64,000 nucleotides of DNA from Tibeticola sediminis (GTDB taxonomy: Bacteria > Pseudomonadota > Gammaproteobacteria > Burkholderiales > Burkholderiaceae_C): positions 372,001-436,000 of the forward strand of contig NZ_RKQL01000001.1 in NCBI RefSeq assembly GCF_003843835.1, given 5' to 3'. Positions 16,072-26,854 of this stretch are shown piece after piece. Positions within the stretch are counted from its first letter, which is position 1. Each line of letters begins with the position of its first letter. A program made the translations under genes and the position numbers. The notes under the pieces are model-generated. The model did no database searches. It saw nothing but the letters and a program-made list of their open reading frames with translations, and was not told the DNA's origin.

Positions 16072-18729
16072 TCAGCCGCGCCGCAGCAGAACCTTGAGTG
16101 CCGACTGCAAGCGCTGGGCGGCTTCGGCGTTCCAGGCACTGGCGAGCACGGTAGCTACATCCAGCGGCCAGGTCTCGGCCGGTGCGGGGTCGTGCCGGCG
16201 CGTCAAGAGCTTGAGCTGCAGCGCGCGCCGGGCGTCGAGCTGGGCGGCTGGGGTGGGCACCTCGGCAGCGATCTCGAGGCGCAGCAGGGCCTCGGCCGCA
16301 TCGCCCGAGGGCGGTGCGCCGAGCGCCTTGACCCAAGCGGCGCGCACGCCCGCCGACACGGCGCGGCCCAGGGCCTGAGCGCCGGGCAAGGCTTGCGGAT
16401 CGCGCACCTCCCAGGCATGAAGCAACTGCGTGAGCGCTTCGCCATGCGCCTGGGCCGCGAGCCGGCGCAGCGTCGCCTCCGCATGTTCGAGCGCTTCGCG
16501 CTGCGCCCGAAACGCCGCATCACCGAGGCGCGGCGCCCGTTCGGGCTCAGAGCCGCGCCCGAACGTCGGCCGGGCCTCGCGTCGCCCGCCACCCGCGCTG
16601 GCGGCCCCACCGTCGCGGCCGCGTCCGCGCAAGCCCTCGGCTCCGGCGCCGGCGCGGCTTTCCGGGGCGCTGCGGCGGGCACCGGGCCGATCGTCTCCGC
16701 GCACGGCCACCACCGGCTTGGCGGGCGTGGTGCTGGCGCTCCCGCTCGCCTCCGCCGGCTCTGAAACTTCTGTTTTCGTAGCATCCGGAGCCGATTTCTC
16801 GCCGGCGTTGGGCTGTTTTTCTTCGAGAACCTGCGCCAGCGGTGCGCCTGCGGGCGCGGCTGCGGTCCGCGCGGTCGATCCGCCGCGCACCGCAGCCTCC
16901 AACGCCGCCATGGCGGCCCGGATGCGCTGCGCGTCGCCACTGGCATTGGCCGCCTCGAGGGCGCGCGCCGCCTCGATGACGGCACGGTCGCGCTCGCTGA
17001 GGCTCTGCTCCACGCGCGCGCGCTCGCTTCCTTTGCGTGCAAAGGCCTCGTCGATGGGCTTTCTGAACGCCTCCCAAAGCTTTTGCTCGGCGCGCCGATC
17101 CAGCGGAACGGCTTGAGCTTCGGCCTGCCAGCGCTGCTGCAAGCTGCGCACCGCATCGACGCGCAACACAGGCTCCTGCGCCAGGGCCTGCGCCTCCTGA
17201 ATCAAGGCTTGGCGGCGCTGCAGGCTTTCCTCCTGGGCCTTGGCCAAAGCGGCGCCTGCCTCGCCGATGGCGGCTTTCCACAGCGGCTGAAGCTCGGCAA
17301 AGGCCTTCTCACTCAAGTGTCCGGCTTTGCGCCAGCGCTCGGCAAACTGGGCCAAGGCACGGATCTGGGCTTTCCAGTCGGGAGGCGTCTGCTGCGCCTG
17401 GGCCTCGGTCCATGCCTTGACCTCGTCGATCAAGGCCAGGCGCTCGGCGCGGTGGGCTGCGGCTTCGGCGCGCACTTGCTCGAGCCAAGCCTCCACCCGG
17501 GCGTGGGCTGCGGTGCAGGCCTCGTCAAACCGCTTCCAGAGCGCATGGTTTGGCACGCCGCTCTGGTCGGTGGCCTTCCACTGTTCCCGCAGGGCTCGCA
17601 GCGCTTCCTGGAGCTTGCGGCCTTGCGGCGCATGTTCGCCGTCCACCAGCGCCTGGGCTTTTTGGATCAACTCCTCGCGGATCTGGTCCGCACGCCAACG
17701 GGCCCAGCCTTCGAGCTCGCCGGCTGCGGCCAGCGCCGCGTGCACGCGCGATTCGATCGCTGCCTCCAGATGCCGCGCATGCGTCTTGAAGGCCTCGCGC
17801 AGCGCAGCCGCGACGCCGGCACTGGCTTTGCCGTGTCCCTCGGCCACCTCCCGCTCGAGCCGCTCGAGCAGCGGCACGACGGCTGCGAGCGCCGCTTCAC
17901 GCCGGGCTTGCCGCTCGGCCGGGTCGGCCTTAGGCCGATGACGTTCGGCGTCGGGTGCCTCAATTGATTCGCCGCGTGCGGCGCGAATCTCCGCCGCCCA
18001 CACCGGCACCGGGGGCGGCGCGACGGATGGGTCGGCGGCAGCCGCCTCGGCCTGGGCCAAGGCGGCGGTAAAAGCGTCCCAAACGATTTGAAGCTGGCTC
18101 TGCGCCGCATCGAGCATGGGCGCGTACTTCGGGTCCATGACGGACCAATCGGGCTGCTGGCGCAACGCTTCGACCTGGGCCAGCCAACGCGCCACGTCTT
18201 CACGCAGCACCGGCGCGGCCGCCTGGGCATCTTTCCAGCTCCGGGTGGAGAGAATCTCGATGCGCTGCGCGAGCAGCACCGAGGCCTCCCGCAGCACCAT
18301 CACCTGGTTCTGCAAATCCTCGACCGCCTTGATGCGCTCGGCCAGCGCGGCCCGCAAACCCGTCAGAGGTTCACGAGACAGCGGCGCGCCCGCACGGGCC
18401 GCATCCCGTTGCCAAGCCAGGGCGTCGGCGATCGAAAACCGCGGCGCAGCCAGCAGCGCCCGGGCACGCTCGGCCCACTGCGCGGCCAAAGCCTCTTGCG
18501 CCTTGGCGCGGCGCAGCTCGTCGAGCCGCTCGCGCAGCGGCCGCGCCGCGCCCTTGTCCTTGACGCTGAGTTCTTTGAAGACCGCCTGCATCAGTTCGGC
18601 AGAAGGCTCGGTGGCGAGCCAATCGCGCACACGCGCCGCGCGTTCCCCGGAAGTCGGCGCCGTAAAGGCACCCCCGGTGAGCGCATCGAGTTGGGCCAGA
18701 TCCAGGGGGTGAGATGCAGTTGAGTTCAC
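16072..18729 (-). CDS. DUF349 repeat protein
   Basis: A large (885 aa) Ala/Arg-rich, mostly helical cytoplasmic protein of the DUF349 family. Its function is unknown, though the family has been linked to stress and translation-related phenotypes. Repeated units with the pattern LREQWKAT(D/x)..., LAQFAERWRKAGHLSEKAFAEL and WQAEAQAVPLDRRAEQKLWEAFRKPID are the DUF349 repeats, in the middle of the protein (about 320-590). A low-complexity stretch follows (about 640-740), then a C-terminal helical domain. The start is taken as GTG at 18729 because no ATG lies nearby and the coding pattern runs to that point; no clear ribosome binding site is seen. It stands alone, with a 462-bp gap upstream. Confidence 0.88.
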   Translation of the reverse strand: MNSTASHPLDLAQLDALTGGAFTAPTSGERAARVRDWLATEPSAELMQAVFKELSVKDKGAARPLRERLDELRRAKAQEALAAQWAERARALLAAPRFSIADALAWQRDAARAGAPLSREPLTGLRAALAERIKAVEDLQNQVMVLREASVLLAQRIEILSTRSWKDAQAAAPVLREDVARWLAQVEALRQQPDWSVMDPKYAPMLDAAQSQLQIVWDAFTAALAQAEAAAADPSVAPPPVPVWAAEIRAARGESIEAPDAERHRPKADPAERQARREAALAAVVPLLERLEREVAEGHGKASAGVAAALREAFKTHARHLEAAIESRVHAALAAAGELEGWARWRADQIREELIQKAQALVDGEHAPQGRKLQEALRALREQWKATDQSGVPNHALWKRFDEACTAAHARVEAWLEQVRAEAAAHRAERLALIDEVKAWTEAQAQQTPPDWKAQIRALAQFAERWRKAGHLSEKAFAELQPLWKAAIGEAGAALAKAQEESLQRRQALIQEAQALAQEPVLRVDAVRSLQQRWQAEAQAVPLDRRAEQKLWEAFRKPIDEAFARKGSERARVEQSLSERDRAVIEAARALEAANASGDAQRIRAAMAALEAAVRGGSTARTAAAPAGAPLAQVLEEKQPNAGEKSAPDATKTEVSEPAEASGSASTTPAKPVVAVRGDDRPGARRSAPESRAGAGAEGLRGRGRDGGAASAGGGRREARPTFGRGSEPERAPRLGDAAFRAQREALEHAEATLRRLAAQAHGEALTQLLHAWEVRDPQALPGAQALGRAVSAGVRAAWVKALGAPPSGDAAEALLRLEIAAEVPTPAAQLDARRALQLKLLTRRHDPAPAETWPLDVATVLASAWNAEAAQRLQSALKVLLRRG

Positions 18730-19040
18730 GACGAAGGACGCTTGAGTTCAGATGAAAAAATGAAAGGTGGCCGCGTTGGGGCAACGCTCAATCCGCTGCC
18801 GCGATCGCGCGCGAGCGGCCGGTTCAGCGTTGACCGAATTCCGGTATTTTCGTCGCAAACGCTGCTCCGTCTACCCGAAGCGCTTCGGGGTCGGCACGAC
18901 CGGGCTCGAGGAGAAGCCCTCCAGCTATGAAAGGTGTAGCATCGAGTCACTTTGCGCTATAGTTGCCGCAGCGTGGCCGGGCACACACCTGGAGCAGGCT
19001 CGCGCGCCGCGCCTGGGGCAACACCAGCCTTCCAGGGAGC
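18730..19040. other. intergenic region between DUF349 gene and repeat A copy
   Basis: No gene is supported here. The region must contain the minus-strand promoter of the DUF349 gene and the plus-strand promoter of the HxlR gene. A TATAGT sequence at about 18957-18962 is a possible -10 for the latter, but no good -35 precedes it. The right part runs into the shortened family A repeat at 19041. Confidence 0.4.
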
Positions 19041-19127
19041 TAAGGCAACGCTGAACAAGTCCCTCGCGCGTCGCGCATCCCGGCTGCGGGCGCGCACCAT
19101 CGCGGGAACTTATTCAGCGTTGCCCTA
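19041..19127 (-). repeat. family A repeat, internally deleted copy (87 bp)
   Basis: It starts TAAGGCAACGCTGAA and ends TTCAGCGTTGCCCTA, the family A terminal inverted repeats. Inside, it holds the reverse complement of both flank regions of the full copies (CCCGCAGCCGGGATGCGCG and TTCCCGCGATGGCGCGC) but lacks the central hairpin module. Relative to the copies at 27175 and 53682 it is inverted. It lies 64 bp upstream of the HxlR start. Confidence 0.85.
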
Positions 19128-19191
19128 ATTGCGCCTAGCCTGAGAGGCCGGCACGCAACAGGCACGATCGAGATCGAAGGAGAACATCGCC

Positions 19192-19506
19192 ATGAGTTCC
19201 AAAGACACCGCCGCCATCGGCCAGTTACTGGCTCTGCTCGAGACCCGCTATGCCATGCGTGTGCTGTGGGCGCTGCGCGATGGACACCCGCAAACCTTTC
19301 GGCTGCTGCAAGACAGCGTCGGCGGCATCACCCCCAACACCCTGAACACGCGGCTGAAGGCGCTGCGCGCGGCCGGGCTCATCGCCCACGGTAACGAAGG
19401 CTACCGGCTCACGGCCAGCGGGCTCGACCTGGTCAAGCGCCTCTCGGATCTGCAGGCGTTCGCCGCAAAATGGGCAGCGGCCCAGGCGCGCAAGGCGGCG
19501 GAATGA
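19192..19506 (+). CDS. HxlR-family winged-helix transcriptional regulator
   Basis: A 104-aa DNA-binding protein of the HxlR (MarR-like) group. The N-terminal helix with LLALLETRYAMRVLWAL matches the usual 'GGKW...IL..L' region, the recognition part is FRLLQDSVGGITPNTLNTRLKAL, and the wing is GLIAHGNEGYRLTASGLDL. The conserved N-terminal Cys of redox-sensing members (HypR, YodB) is absent. A strong GAAGGAG lies upstream of ATG 19192. It sits between two family A sequences and upstream of grpE; its target is unknown and it need not regulate grpE. Confidence 0.88.
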   Translation: MSSKDTAAIGQLLALLETRYAMRVLWALRDGHPQTFRLLQDSVGGITPNTLNTRLKALRAAGLIAHGNEGYRLTASGLDLVKRLSDLQAFAAKWAAAQARKAAE

Positions 19507-19572
19507 GCAAGCGATCAGGACACGGCCCGGCTTGCCCGAATGGCGCAGCGCCTGAGCCCTGCCCCCTGCGCG

Positions 19573-19602
19573 GCGCGCGAGGGACTGGTTCAGCGCTGCC
19601 TT
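19573..19602 (+). repeat. family A repeat, right-end remnant
   Basis: The sequence GCGCGAGGGACTGGTTCAGC with a following GCTGCCT matches the right end of family A (GCGCGAGGGACTTGTTCAGC...GTTGCCCTA) with a few changes. No left end is recognisable nearby. It lies just upstream of the grpE sigma32 promoter. Confidence 0.6.
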
Positions 19603-19608
19603 CAGCCT

Positions 19609-19636
19609 CTTGAATTTTCTGGGCTGACCCCCAGTT
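19609..19636 (+). promoter_or_regulatory. sigma32 (RpoH) promoter of grpE
   Basis: CTTGAA at 19609-19614, a 14-base spacer, then CCCCAGTT at 19629-19636. This fits the RpoH consensus CTTGAA-N13/14-CCCCATNT closely. It is about 100 bases upstream of the grpE start codon. Confidence 0.8.
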
Positions 19637-19736
19637 GCCTGCCCGATGGGTCTGTCGGCGCGATGGACCCGTATTTCTTCCTCTCGATTCATCCCCACAA
19701 CCGGGTCATCCCGGCTGTTTGCTTTCTTTGAACCCC

Positions 19737-20291
19737 ATGGCCGAAACCCAAACCAACTCCAACACGCAAAACCCGAACGAGGCCGAAGCCTCGCAAGCCC
19801 AGCCAACGGCTGCGACCGATGAGCGCGCGGCGCTGCAGGCGGAAATCGAGCAGTTGCGGGCGAAAAACGCCGAGCTGAGCGAGCAATACCTGCGCGCCCA
19901 GGCCGACGTGCAAAACGCCCGTCGCCGCGCCGAGGAAGAAATCGCCAAGGCGCGCAAGTTTGCGCTCGAAAGCTTCGCCGAGAGCCTGCTGCCCGTCGTC
20001 GATAGCCTGGAGGCGGGCTTGGCCGTGCAACATGCGACGACCGAACAAATCCGCGAAGGCGCGGAAGCCACCCTGCGGCAATTGCGTGCCGCGCTCGAAC
20101 GCAACAAAGTGGTGCCGATCGACCCGGCCCCCGGCACCCGCTTCGACCCGAACCTGCACCAGGCGATCAGCGTTGCCGAGGCCAACCAGGAGCCGAACAC
20201 CGTGGTCGCCGTGCTGCAAAAGGGCTACCTGATTGCCGACCGCGTGTTGCGCCCTGCGCTCGTGACCGTCACGCCCGGGCAAGGCGGCTAA
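19737..20291 (+). CDS. grpE: nucleotide exchange factor GrpE
   Basis: GrpE releases ADP from DnaK and resets the Hsp70 cycle. The 184-aa protein has the long N-terminal coiled coil (ALQAEIEQLRAKNAELSEQYLRAQADVQNARRR in parts), the LPVVDSLEAGL region and the beta-wing with the family signature FDPNLHQAI and VAVLQKGYLIADRVLRPALV. The ATG at 19737 gives the standard acidic, Gln/Thr/Asn-rich N-terminus; the frame is open further upstream but without similarity. It is driven by a sigma32-type promoter and followed by a second one before dnaK. Confidence 0.97.
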   Translation: MAETQTNSNTQNPNEAEASQAQPTAATDERAALQAEIEQLRAKNAELSEQYLRAQADVQNARRRAEEEIAKARKFALESFAESLLPVVDSLEAGLAVQHATTEQIREGAEATLRQLRAALERNKVVPIDPAPGTRFDPNLHQAISVAEANQEPNTVVAVLQKGYLIADRVLRPALVTVTPGQGG

Positions 20292-20315
20292 AGCCTGCAA
20301 AGGGCGCCGCATCCG

Positions 20316-20336
20316 GGCGGGGCAGCCCGCCCCGCC
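20316..20336. other. GC-rich hairpin between grpE and dnaK
   Basis: GGCGGGGC-AGCCC-GCCCCGCC forms a perfect 8-bp stem with a 5-base loop. It has no T run, so it is not a standard rho-independent terminator, but it may weaken readthrough from grpE. Its last base is the first base of the dnaK sigma32 -35. Confidence 0.55.
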
Positions 20337-20363
20337 TTGAAACCGCGCCGGGCAGCCGCATTT
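20336..20363 (+). promoter_or_regulatory. sigma32 (RpoH) promoter of dnaK
   Basis: CTTGAA at 20336-20341, a 14-base spacer, then CCGCATTT at 20356-20363. This is a close match to the RpoH consensus. It is about 70 bases upstream of the dnaK ATG and gives dnaK its own heat-shock start besides the grpE promoter. Confidence 0.85.
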
Positions 20364-20432
20364 AGAAGACAACGGGGTCGGCAAGAGCTGCTTGGCCCAC
20401 CAAAAATCATTGACCCAACGGAGCAAATCAAC

Positions 20433-22361
<1,929 letters not shown>

Positions 22362-22378
22362 GCGCCTTGGTGGCAAAC

Positions 22379-22407
22379 AGCGGAGCAGCTCCTCTGACTG
22401 CTCCGCT
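22379..22407. terminator. hairpin after dnaK (possible attenuator)
   Basis: AGCGGAGCAG at 22379-22388 and CTGCTCCGCT at 22398-22407 form a perfect 10-bp stem with a 9-base loop, followed by only CTTT. It could act as a weak terminator or as an mRNA-stabilising structure between dnaK and dnaJ. Confidence 0.55.
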
Positions 22408-22417
22408 CTTTGCAGCG

Positions 22418-22464
22418 ACGCCGCGTCGAGTTGTTTTCCCCTGGAAAATGACCCGACGCGGCGT
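22418..22464. other. second inverted repeat between dnaK and dnaJ
   Basis: ACGCCGCGTCG at 22418-22428 pairs perfectly with CGACGCGGCGT at 22454-22464. Inside the 25-base loop TTTTCC-CCT-GGAAAA forms a further 6-bp stem. The structure ends 32 bases before the dnaJ start codon. Confidence 0.55.
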
Positions 22465-22496
22465 TGTTGCGCAACGGGTTTGAGAGCAGGAACGCA

Positions 22497-23639
22497 ATGG
22501 CCAAACGCGACTATTACGAAGTTCTGGGCGTTGCCCGCAACGCATCGGAAGAAGAAATCAAGAAGGCGTACCGGCGCCTCGCCATGAAATACCACCCCGA
22601 CCGCAACCACGGGGAAGGGCTCAAAGAGGCGGAAGCGCGCTTCAAAGAGGTCAAGGAGGCCTACGAAACCCTCTGCGACGCCCAAAGGCGCGCGGCCTAC
22701 GATCAATTCGGCCACGCCGGTGTCGATCCGAACATGGGTGGCTTCGGCGGCGGTGGTGGTGACGGGTTTGGCGGCTTCGCCGAGGCGTTTGGCGACATCT
22801 TCGGCGATCTCTTTGGCCAAGGGCGTGGCCGCGGCGGCCGGCAGGTGTACCGGGGAGCCGACCTCAGCTACGTGCTCGAGATCACGCTCGAAGAGGCCGC
22901 AGCCGGCAAGGAGACGCAGATCCGCATCCCCAGCTGGGAAAACTGCGACAGCTGCCACGGCAGCGGCGCCAAGCCCGGAACCCGCCCGATCACTTGCACC
23001 ACCTGCCACGGGGCCGGTGTGGTGCAACTGCGCCAAGGTTTCTTCAGCGTCCAGCAAACCTGCCCGCAATGCCACGGCACCGGCCAGATCATTCCCGAGC
23101 CCTGCCCGAGTTGCCATGGGCAAGGTCGTGTGCGCAAACACAAGACGCTCGAAGTCAAGATTCCCGCCGGCATCGACGACGGCATGCGCATCCGCAGCAG
23201 CGGCAACGGTGAGCCCGGCAAGAACGGCGGGCCCGCGGGCGACCTCTACATCGAGGTGCGGGTCAAGAAGCATGATGTCTTCGAGCGCGACGGCGACGAT
23301 CTGCACTGCGAGGTGCCGATCAGTTTCGCCACGGCGGCGCTCGGGGGGGAAATCGAAGTTCCGACTTTGCTCGAGGGCAGCGCCACGATCGACATCCCCG
23401 AGGGCACGCAAACCGGCAAACGCTTCCGGCTGCGCGGCCGGGGCATCAAGGGTGTGCGCTCGGCCACGCCGGGCGACCTCTATTGCCATGTCCGCGTCGA
23501 AACGCCGGTCAAGTTGACCGAGCATCAAAGGAAGCTGCTCAAGGAACTCGACGAGTCCTTGCGTAAGGGCGGCGCCAAGCACTCGCCCGACGGCAGCAGC
23601 TGGGCCGAGCGCATCAAGCGCTTCTTCACGGCCGCCTGA
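22497..23639 (+). CDS. dnaJ: chaperone protein DnaJ (Hsp40)
   Basis: A 380-aa type I Hsp40 that delivers clients to DnaK and stimulates its ATPase. The J domain carries the HPD motif at 33-35. A Gly/Phe-rich segment follows (about 75-115), then four zinc-finger repeats [24 protein letters not shown] and CPSCHGQG, and the C-terminal substrate domains. ATG 22497 gives the standard [13 protein letters not shown]-terminus, with GAGAGCAGGAA upstream. It is separated from dnaK by 135 bp containing two strong hairpins and probably belongs to the same heat-shock transcript. Confidence 0.98.
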   Translation: MAKRDYYEVLGVARNASEEEIKKAYRRLAMKYHPDRNHGEGLKEAEARFKEVKEAYETLCDAQRRAAYDQFGHAGVDPNMGGFGGGGGDGFGGFAEAFGDIFGDLFGQGRGRGGRQVYRGADLSYVLEITLEEAAAGKETQIRIPSWENCDSCHGSGAKPGTRPITCTTCHGAGVVQLRQGFFSVQQTCPQCHGTGQIIPEPCPSCHGQGRVRKHKTLEVKIPAGIDDGMRIRSSGNGEPGKNGGPAGDLYIEVRVKKHDVFERDGDDLHCEVPISFATAALGGEIEVPTLLEGSATIDIPEGTQTGKRFRLRGRGIKGVRSATPGDLYCHVRVETPVKLTEHQRKLLKELDESLRKGGAKHSPDGSSWAERIKRFFTAA

Positions 23640-23734
23640 AGCATGCAGGCACTGACCGGGGTGGGCGGTGCGGCCCGAGACCCCTGCCGCCGGCCGCGCA
23701 TCCATCGGGCAATCTTTTCCTGGGGCGATCGCTC

Positions 23735-25099
23735 ATGAGCGTCAACATCACTTTCCTCGGCGGCGCGCAGACCGTCACGGGCTCGAAGTACCTGGTCGAA
23801 CATGCCGGTGTTCGGGTGTTGGTCGACTGCGGCCTGTTTCAGGGCTACAAGCCGCTGCGCGAACGCAATTGGCGTCCCTTACCGGTCGTTCCGAGCCGGA
23901 TCGATTCGGTCGTGCTCACGCACGCCCACCTCGACCACAGCGGCTATCTGCCGCTGCTGGCCAAGGAGGGTTTTCGCGGCCGGGTGCATGCCACGCCGGG
24001 CACGCGCGACCTGTGCGCGATTCTGTTGCCCGACAGCGGCCATCTGCAGGAAGAGGACGCCGCGTTCGCCAACCGGCATGGGTTTTCCAAGCATCACCCG
24101 GCCTTGCCGCTCTACACCCGGCAGGATGCGCTCGACAGCTTGCGGCTGTTTCATACCGTGCCTTTCTTTCACCCGTTCGAGCCGCACCGGGGCTGGCGCG
24201 TGAGCTTCATTCCGGCGGGACACATCATCGGTGCGGCCAGCGTGCTGCTCGAAGTCGGCGGGCGCCGCATTCTGTTCTCAGGCGACCTCGGGCGCAGCGA
24301 CGACCTCCTCATGAAGCCGCCCGCCGATCCGCCCGCGGCCGATACGCTGTTGATCGAGTCGACCTACGGTGACCGCCGCCACCCAGAAGGCACCGTCCTC
24401 GACGAACTGGCGCCCGCGCTCGAACGCGTGGCACGGCGCGGCGGCATCGCGGTCGTGCCGGTCTTCGCGGTCGGCCGCGCGCAGACGCTGCTGCACGCGA
24501 TTGCGACGCTCAAGGCCCAGGGGCGCATCCCGCACGGTCTGCCGGTCTATCTCGACAGCCCGATGGCGATCCACAGCACCCAGGTTTTCATCGACCACCC
24601 AGGCTCGCACAAGCTCAGCCCAGACGAAGTCCGTGCGATGGCCAAGGTCGCGCACTTCATCGAAACCCCCGAGCAGAGCAAGGCCTTGGCGGCGCAGCAC
24701 GGCCCGATGGTGATCCTTGCAGCCTCGGGCATGGCCACGGGCGGGCGGGTGCTTCATCATCTGGCGCACTATGCAGGCGACCATCGCAACATGATCATCC
24801 TGACCGGCTATCAGACGCCGGGCACGCGCGGTGCGCGGCTGGCGGCCGGTGAAACCTCGATCCGCATCCATGGGCAAGACGTCTGGGTGGCTGCCGAGGT
24901 GGTGCAACTGCGCACGGCCTCTTCCCACGCGGACAGCGAGCAACTCATGACCTGGCTGCGCCGATTGCCGCAGCCGCCCGGGCAGGTGTATGTCGTGCAT
25001 GGCGAAGTCGGCGCCAGTGACGCACTGCGACTACGCATCGAGCATCAGCTGTACTGGCGCGCCCGCGTGCCCGAGCACGGCTCGGTCTGGCCGGCCTGA
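23735..25099 (+). CDS. metallo-beta-lactamase fold RNA hydrolase (beta-CASP family)
   Basis: A 454-aa protein with an MBL fold and an inserted beta-CASP domain, as in CPSF73-like and RNase-J-related nucleases. The zinc motif THAHLDHSG is at residues 62-70, PAGHIIGAA, FSGDLGRSDD and IESTYGDR supply further ligands, and the beta-CASP part has ILAASGMATGGRVLHHL. The C-terminus ends with the RMMBL-type strand (SSHADSEQLMTWL, QVYVVHGE). Members are predicted exo/endoribonucleases; this subgroup has no defined substrate. The gene starts 95 bp after dnaJ and precedes eptA by 37 bp. Confidence 0.9.
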   Translation: MSVNITFLGGAQTVTGSKYLVEHAGVRVLVDCGLFQGYKPLRERNWRPLPVVPSRIDSVVLTHAHLDHSGYLPLLAKEGFRGRVHATPGTRDLCAILLPDSGHLQEEDAAFANRHGFSKHHPALPLYTRQDALDSLRLFHTVPFFHPFEPHRGWRVSFIPAGHIIGAASVLLEVGGRRILFSGDLGRSDDLLMKPPADPPAADTLLIESTYGDRRHPEGTVLDELAPALERVARRGGIAVVPVFAVGRAQTLLHAIATLKAQGRIPHGLPVYLDSPMAIHSTQVFIDHPGSHKLSPDEVRAMAKVAHFIETPEQSKALAAQHGPMVILAASGMATGGRVLHHLAHYAGDHRNMIILTGYQTPGTRGARLAAGETSIRIHGQDVWVAAEVVQLRTASSHADSEQLMTWLRRLPQPPGQVYVVHGEVGASDALRLRIEHQLYWRARVPEHGSVWPA

Positions 25100-25136
25100 G
25101 AGGCTGAGAGCCCGGCCCCAGGTGTTTCCATCGTTC

Positions 25137-26822
25137 ATGAGCGCACACATCTCGGTCACAGCCTGGCCCAAACGCCCCATGTCCACGGCGGACGCGGGCG
25201 CCCATCGCACCCAGGCGCGGCACACGCTCATCCTCGCGGTCTGCGTCTGGATGGCCAGCGTGGGCAACCTGGCGCTGTGGCAGCAAATCCGCGCCCTGCC
25301 CGAGGTGAGCGGGCCGCGCGGGCTGGCGTTCGCGCTTGGCTTTGCGCTGGGCATCGCGGGGCTGCTGGTGGCGCTGGTGGCGGCGCTAGGCTGGGGACGG
25401 CTGCTGCGGCCGCTGCTCTCTCTGCTGCTCGTTGCGACGGCGGTGGGCGCGTATTTCATGCTGAGCTACGGCGTCGTCATCGACCCGACGATGATGGTCA
25501 ACGTGGTGCAGACCGACCCCCGAGAAGTTGGCGATCTGCTCAACCTCAAGCTCGCGCTGGCGCTCCTGGGCCTGGCGGGGCCGGGGCTGTGGTGGGTCTG
25601 GCGGCGGCCTCTGCAGCCGCAGCCGCTGGGGCGGCAACTCGGTGTGCATCTGGCGCTGATCGTCGGCGGGCTTGCGCTCACGTCTGGCGCGCTGATGGCG
25701 ATCTTCCAGGACTTTTCCTCGGTGATGCGCAACCACACGCAGTTGCGCTACCTCATCAATCCGCTCAACTCGGTGTGGGCGCTGGCCGACGTCGCGGCCA
25801 CGCCGTTCAAGCGTGACACGCGGCGACTCGAGCCGCTGGGGCAGGACGCGCGGCTCGCCCCCCGCCCTGCGGGCGCAAAGCCGCCGCTGCTGGTGCTGGT
25901 GCTCGGCGAGACGGCGCGTGCGGACAACTTCTCGCTCAACGGCTATGCGCGCGCAACCACGCCCGAACTCGCGCGCGAAGACATCATCAACCAGCGCAAC
26001 GCCTGGTCCTGCGGCACGAACACGGCGGCGTCCGTACCCTGCCTGTTCTCGGCGCTGCCGCGCGACGAATTTGAGCGGCGCCCCTACAACAGCGAGACGC
26101 TGCTCGACGTGTTGCAGCACGCGGGCCTTGCAGTGCTGTGGATCGACAACCAATCGGGCTGCAAAGGCGTGTGCGACCGCACGCCGCACGTGAGCACGGC
26201 CGAGCTGAAGGACCCGGCGCTGTGTAGCGGCGGAGAGTGCTTTGACGAAATCATGCTCCGCGGCCTCGACGAACGCATCGCCGCGCTCGACCCCGAGCGC
26301 CGCGCGCGTGGCGTGGTGCTGGTGCTGCACCAGATGGGCAGCCACGGCCCAGCGTATTTCAAACGCTCGCCGCCGGCGTTCAAGCGCTTCCTGCCCGAAT
26401 GCACCAGCAACGCACTGCAAGAGTGCACGCGCGAGCAGGTCGTCAATGCCTACGACAACACCATCGCCTACACCGACCATGTGCTCGCGCAGACGATCTC
26501 TTGGCTCAAGTCCCGCGAAAGCGCCTGGAGCCCGGCGATGATTTACCTCTCGGACCATGGCGAGTCGCTCGGCGAGAACAACCTCTACCTGCACGGCCTG
26601 CCCTACGGCGTCGCACCCGATGTGCAAAAGCATGTGCCCTGGATCACGTGGCTGTCGAACCGCTACGCGCGCGAGCGCGGCATCTCGACCGCCTGCCTGA
26701 AGGCGCGGCAGGACGAGCGCGTGTCACACGACCATTACTTCCACTCGGTGCTCGGGCTGCTTGGCGTGCAGACCTCGGCCTACCGGCCCGAGCTGGACCT
26801 CTACCGTCCCTGCGGCGGCTGA
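25137..26822 (+). CDS. eptA: lipid A phosphoethanolamine transferase
   Basis: A 561-aa inner-membrane enzyme that transfers phosphoethanolamine from phosphatidylethanolamine to lipid A, lowering negative charge and polymyxin sensitivity. Five hydrophobic segments fill about residues 30-190. The periplasmic sulfatase-like domain then has LGETARADNFSLNGYARATTPEL (in parts), the nucleophile region SCGTNTAASVPC around 291-301, disulfide-forming Cys pairs (GCKGVCDRTP) and the metal motif LSDHGESLGENNLYLHG. The start at 25137 is chosen over a downstream ATG at 25179; neither has a clear ribosome binding site. It lies just before earP. No PmrA-type box was seen upstream. Confidence 0.88.
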   Translation: MSAHISVTAWPKRPMSTADAGAHRTQARHTLILAVCVWMASVGNLALWQQIRALPEVSGPRGLAFALGFALGIAGLLVALVAALGWGRLLRPLLSLLLVATAVGAYFMLSYGVVIDPTMMVNVVQTDPREVGDLLNLKLALALLGLAGPGLWWVWRRPLQPQPLGRQLGVHLALIVGGLALTSGALMAIFQDFSSVMRNHTQLRYLINPLNSVWALADVAATPFKRDTRRLEPLGQDARLAPRPAGAKPPLLVLVLGETARADNFSLNGYARATTPELAREDIINQRNAWSCGTNTAASVPCLFSALPRDEFERRPYNSETLLDVLQHAGLAVLWIDNQSGCKGVCDRTPHVSTAELKDPALCSGGECFDEIMLRGLDERIAALDPERRARGVVLVLHQMGSHGPAYFKRSPPAFKRFLPECTSNALQECTREQVVNAYDNTIAYTDHVLAQTISWLKSRESAWSPAMIYLSDHGESLGENNLYLHGLPYGVAPDVQKHVPWITWLSNRYARERGISTACLKARQDERVSHDHYFHSVLGLLGVQTSAYRPELDLYRPCGG

Positions 26823-26854
26823 TCGGGATGCGAGACACCCTAGAGGCAGGCCCC

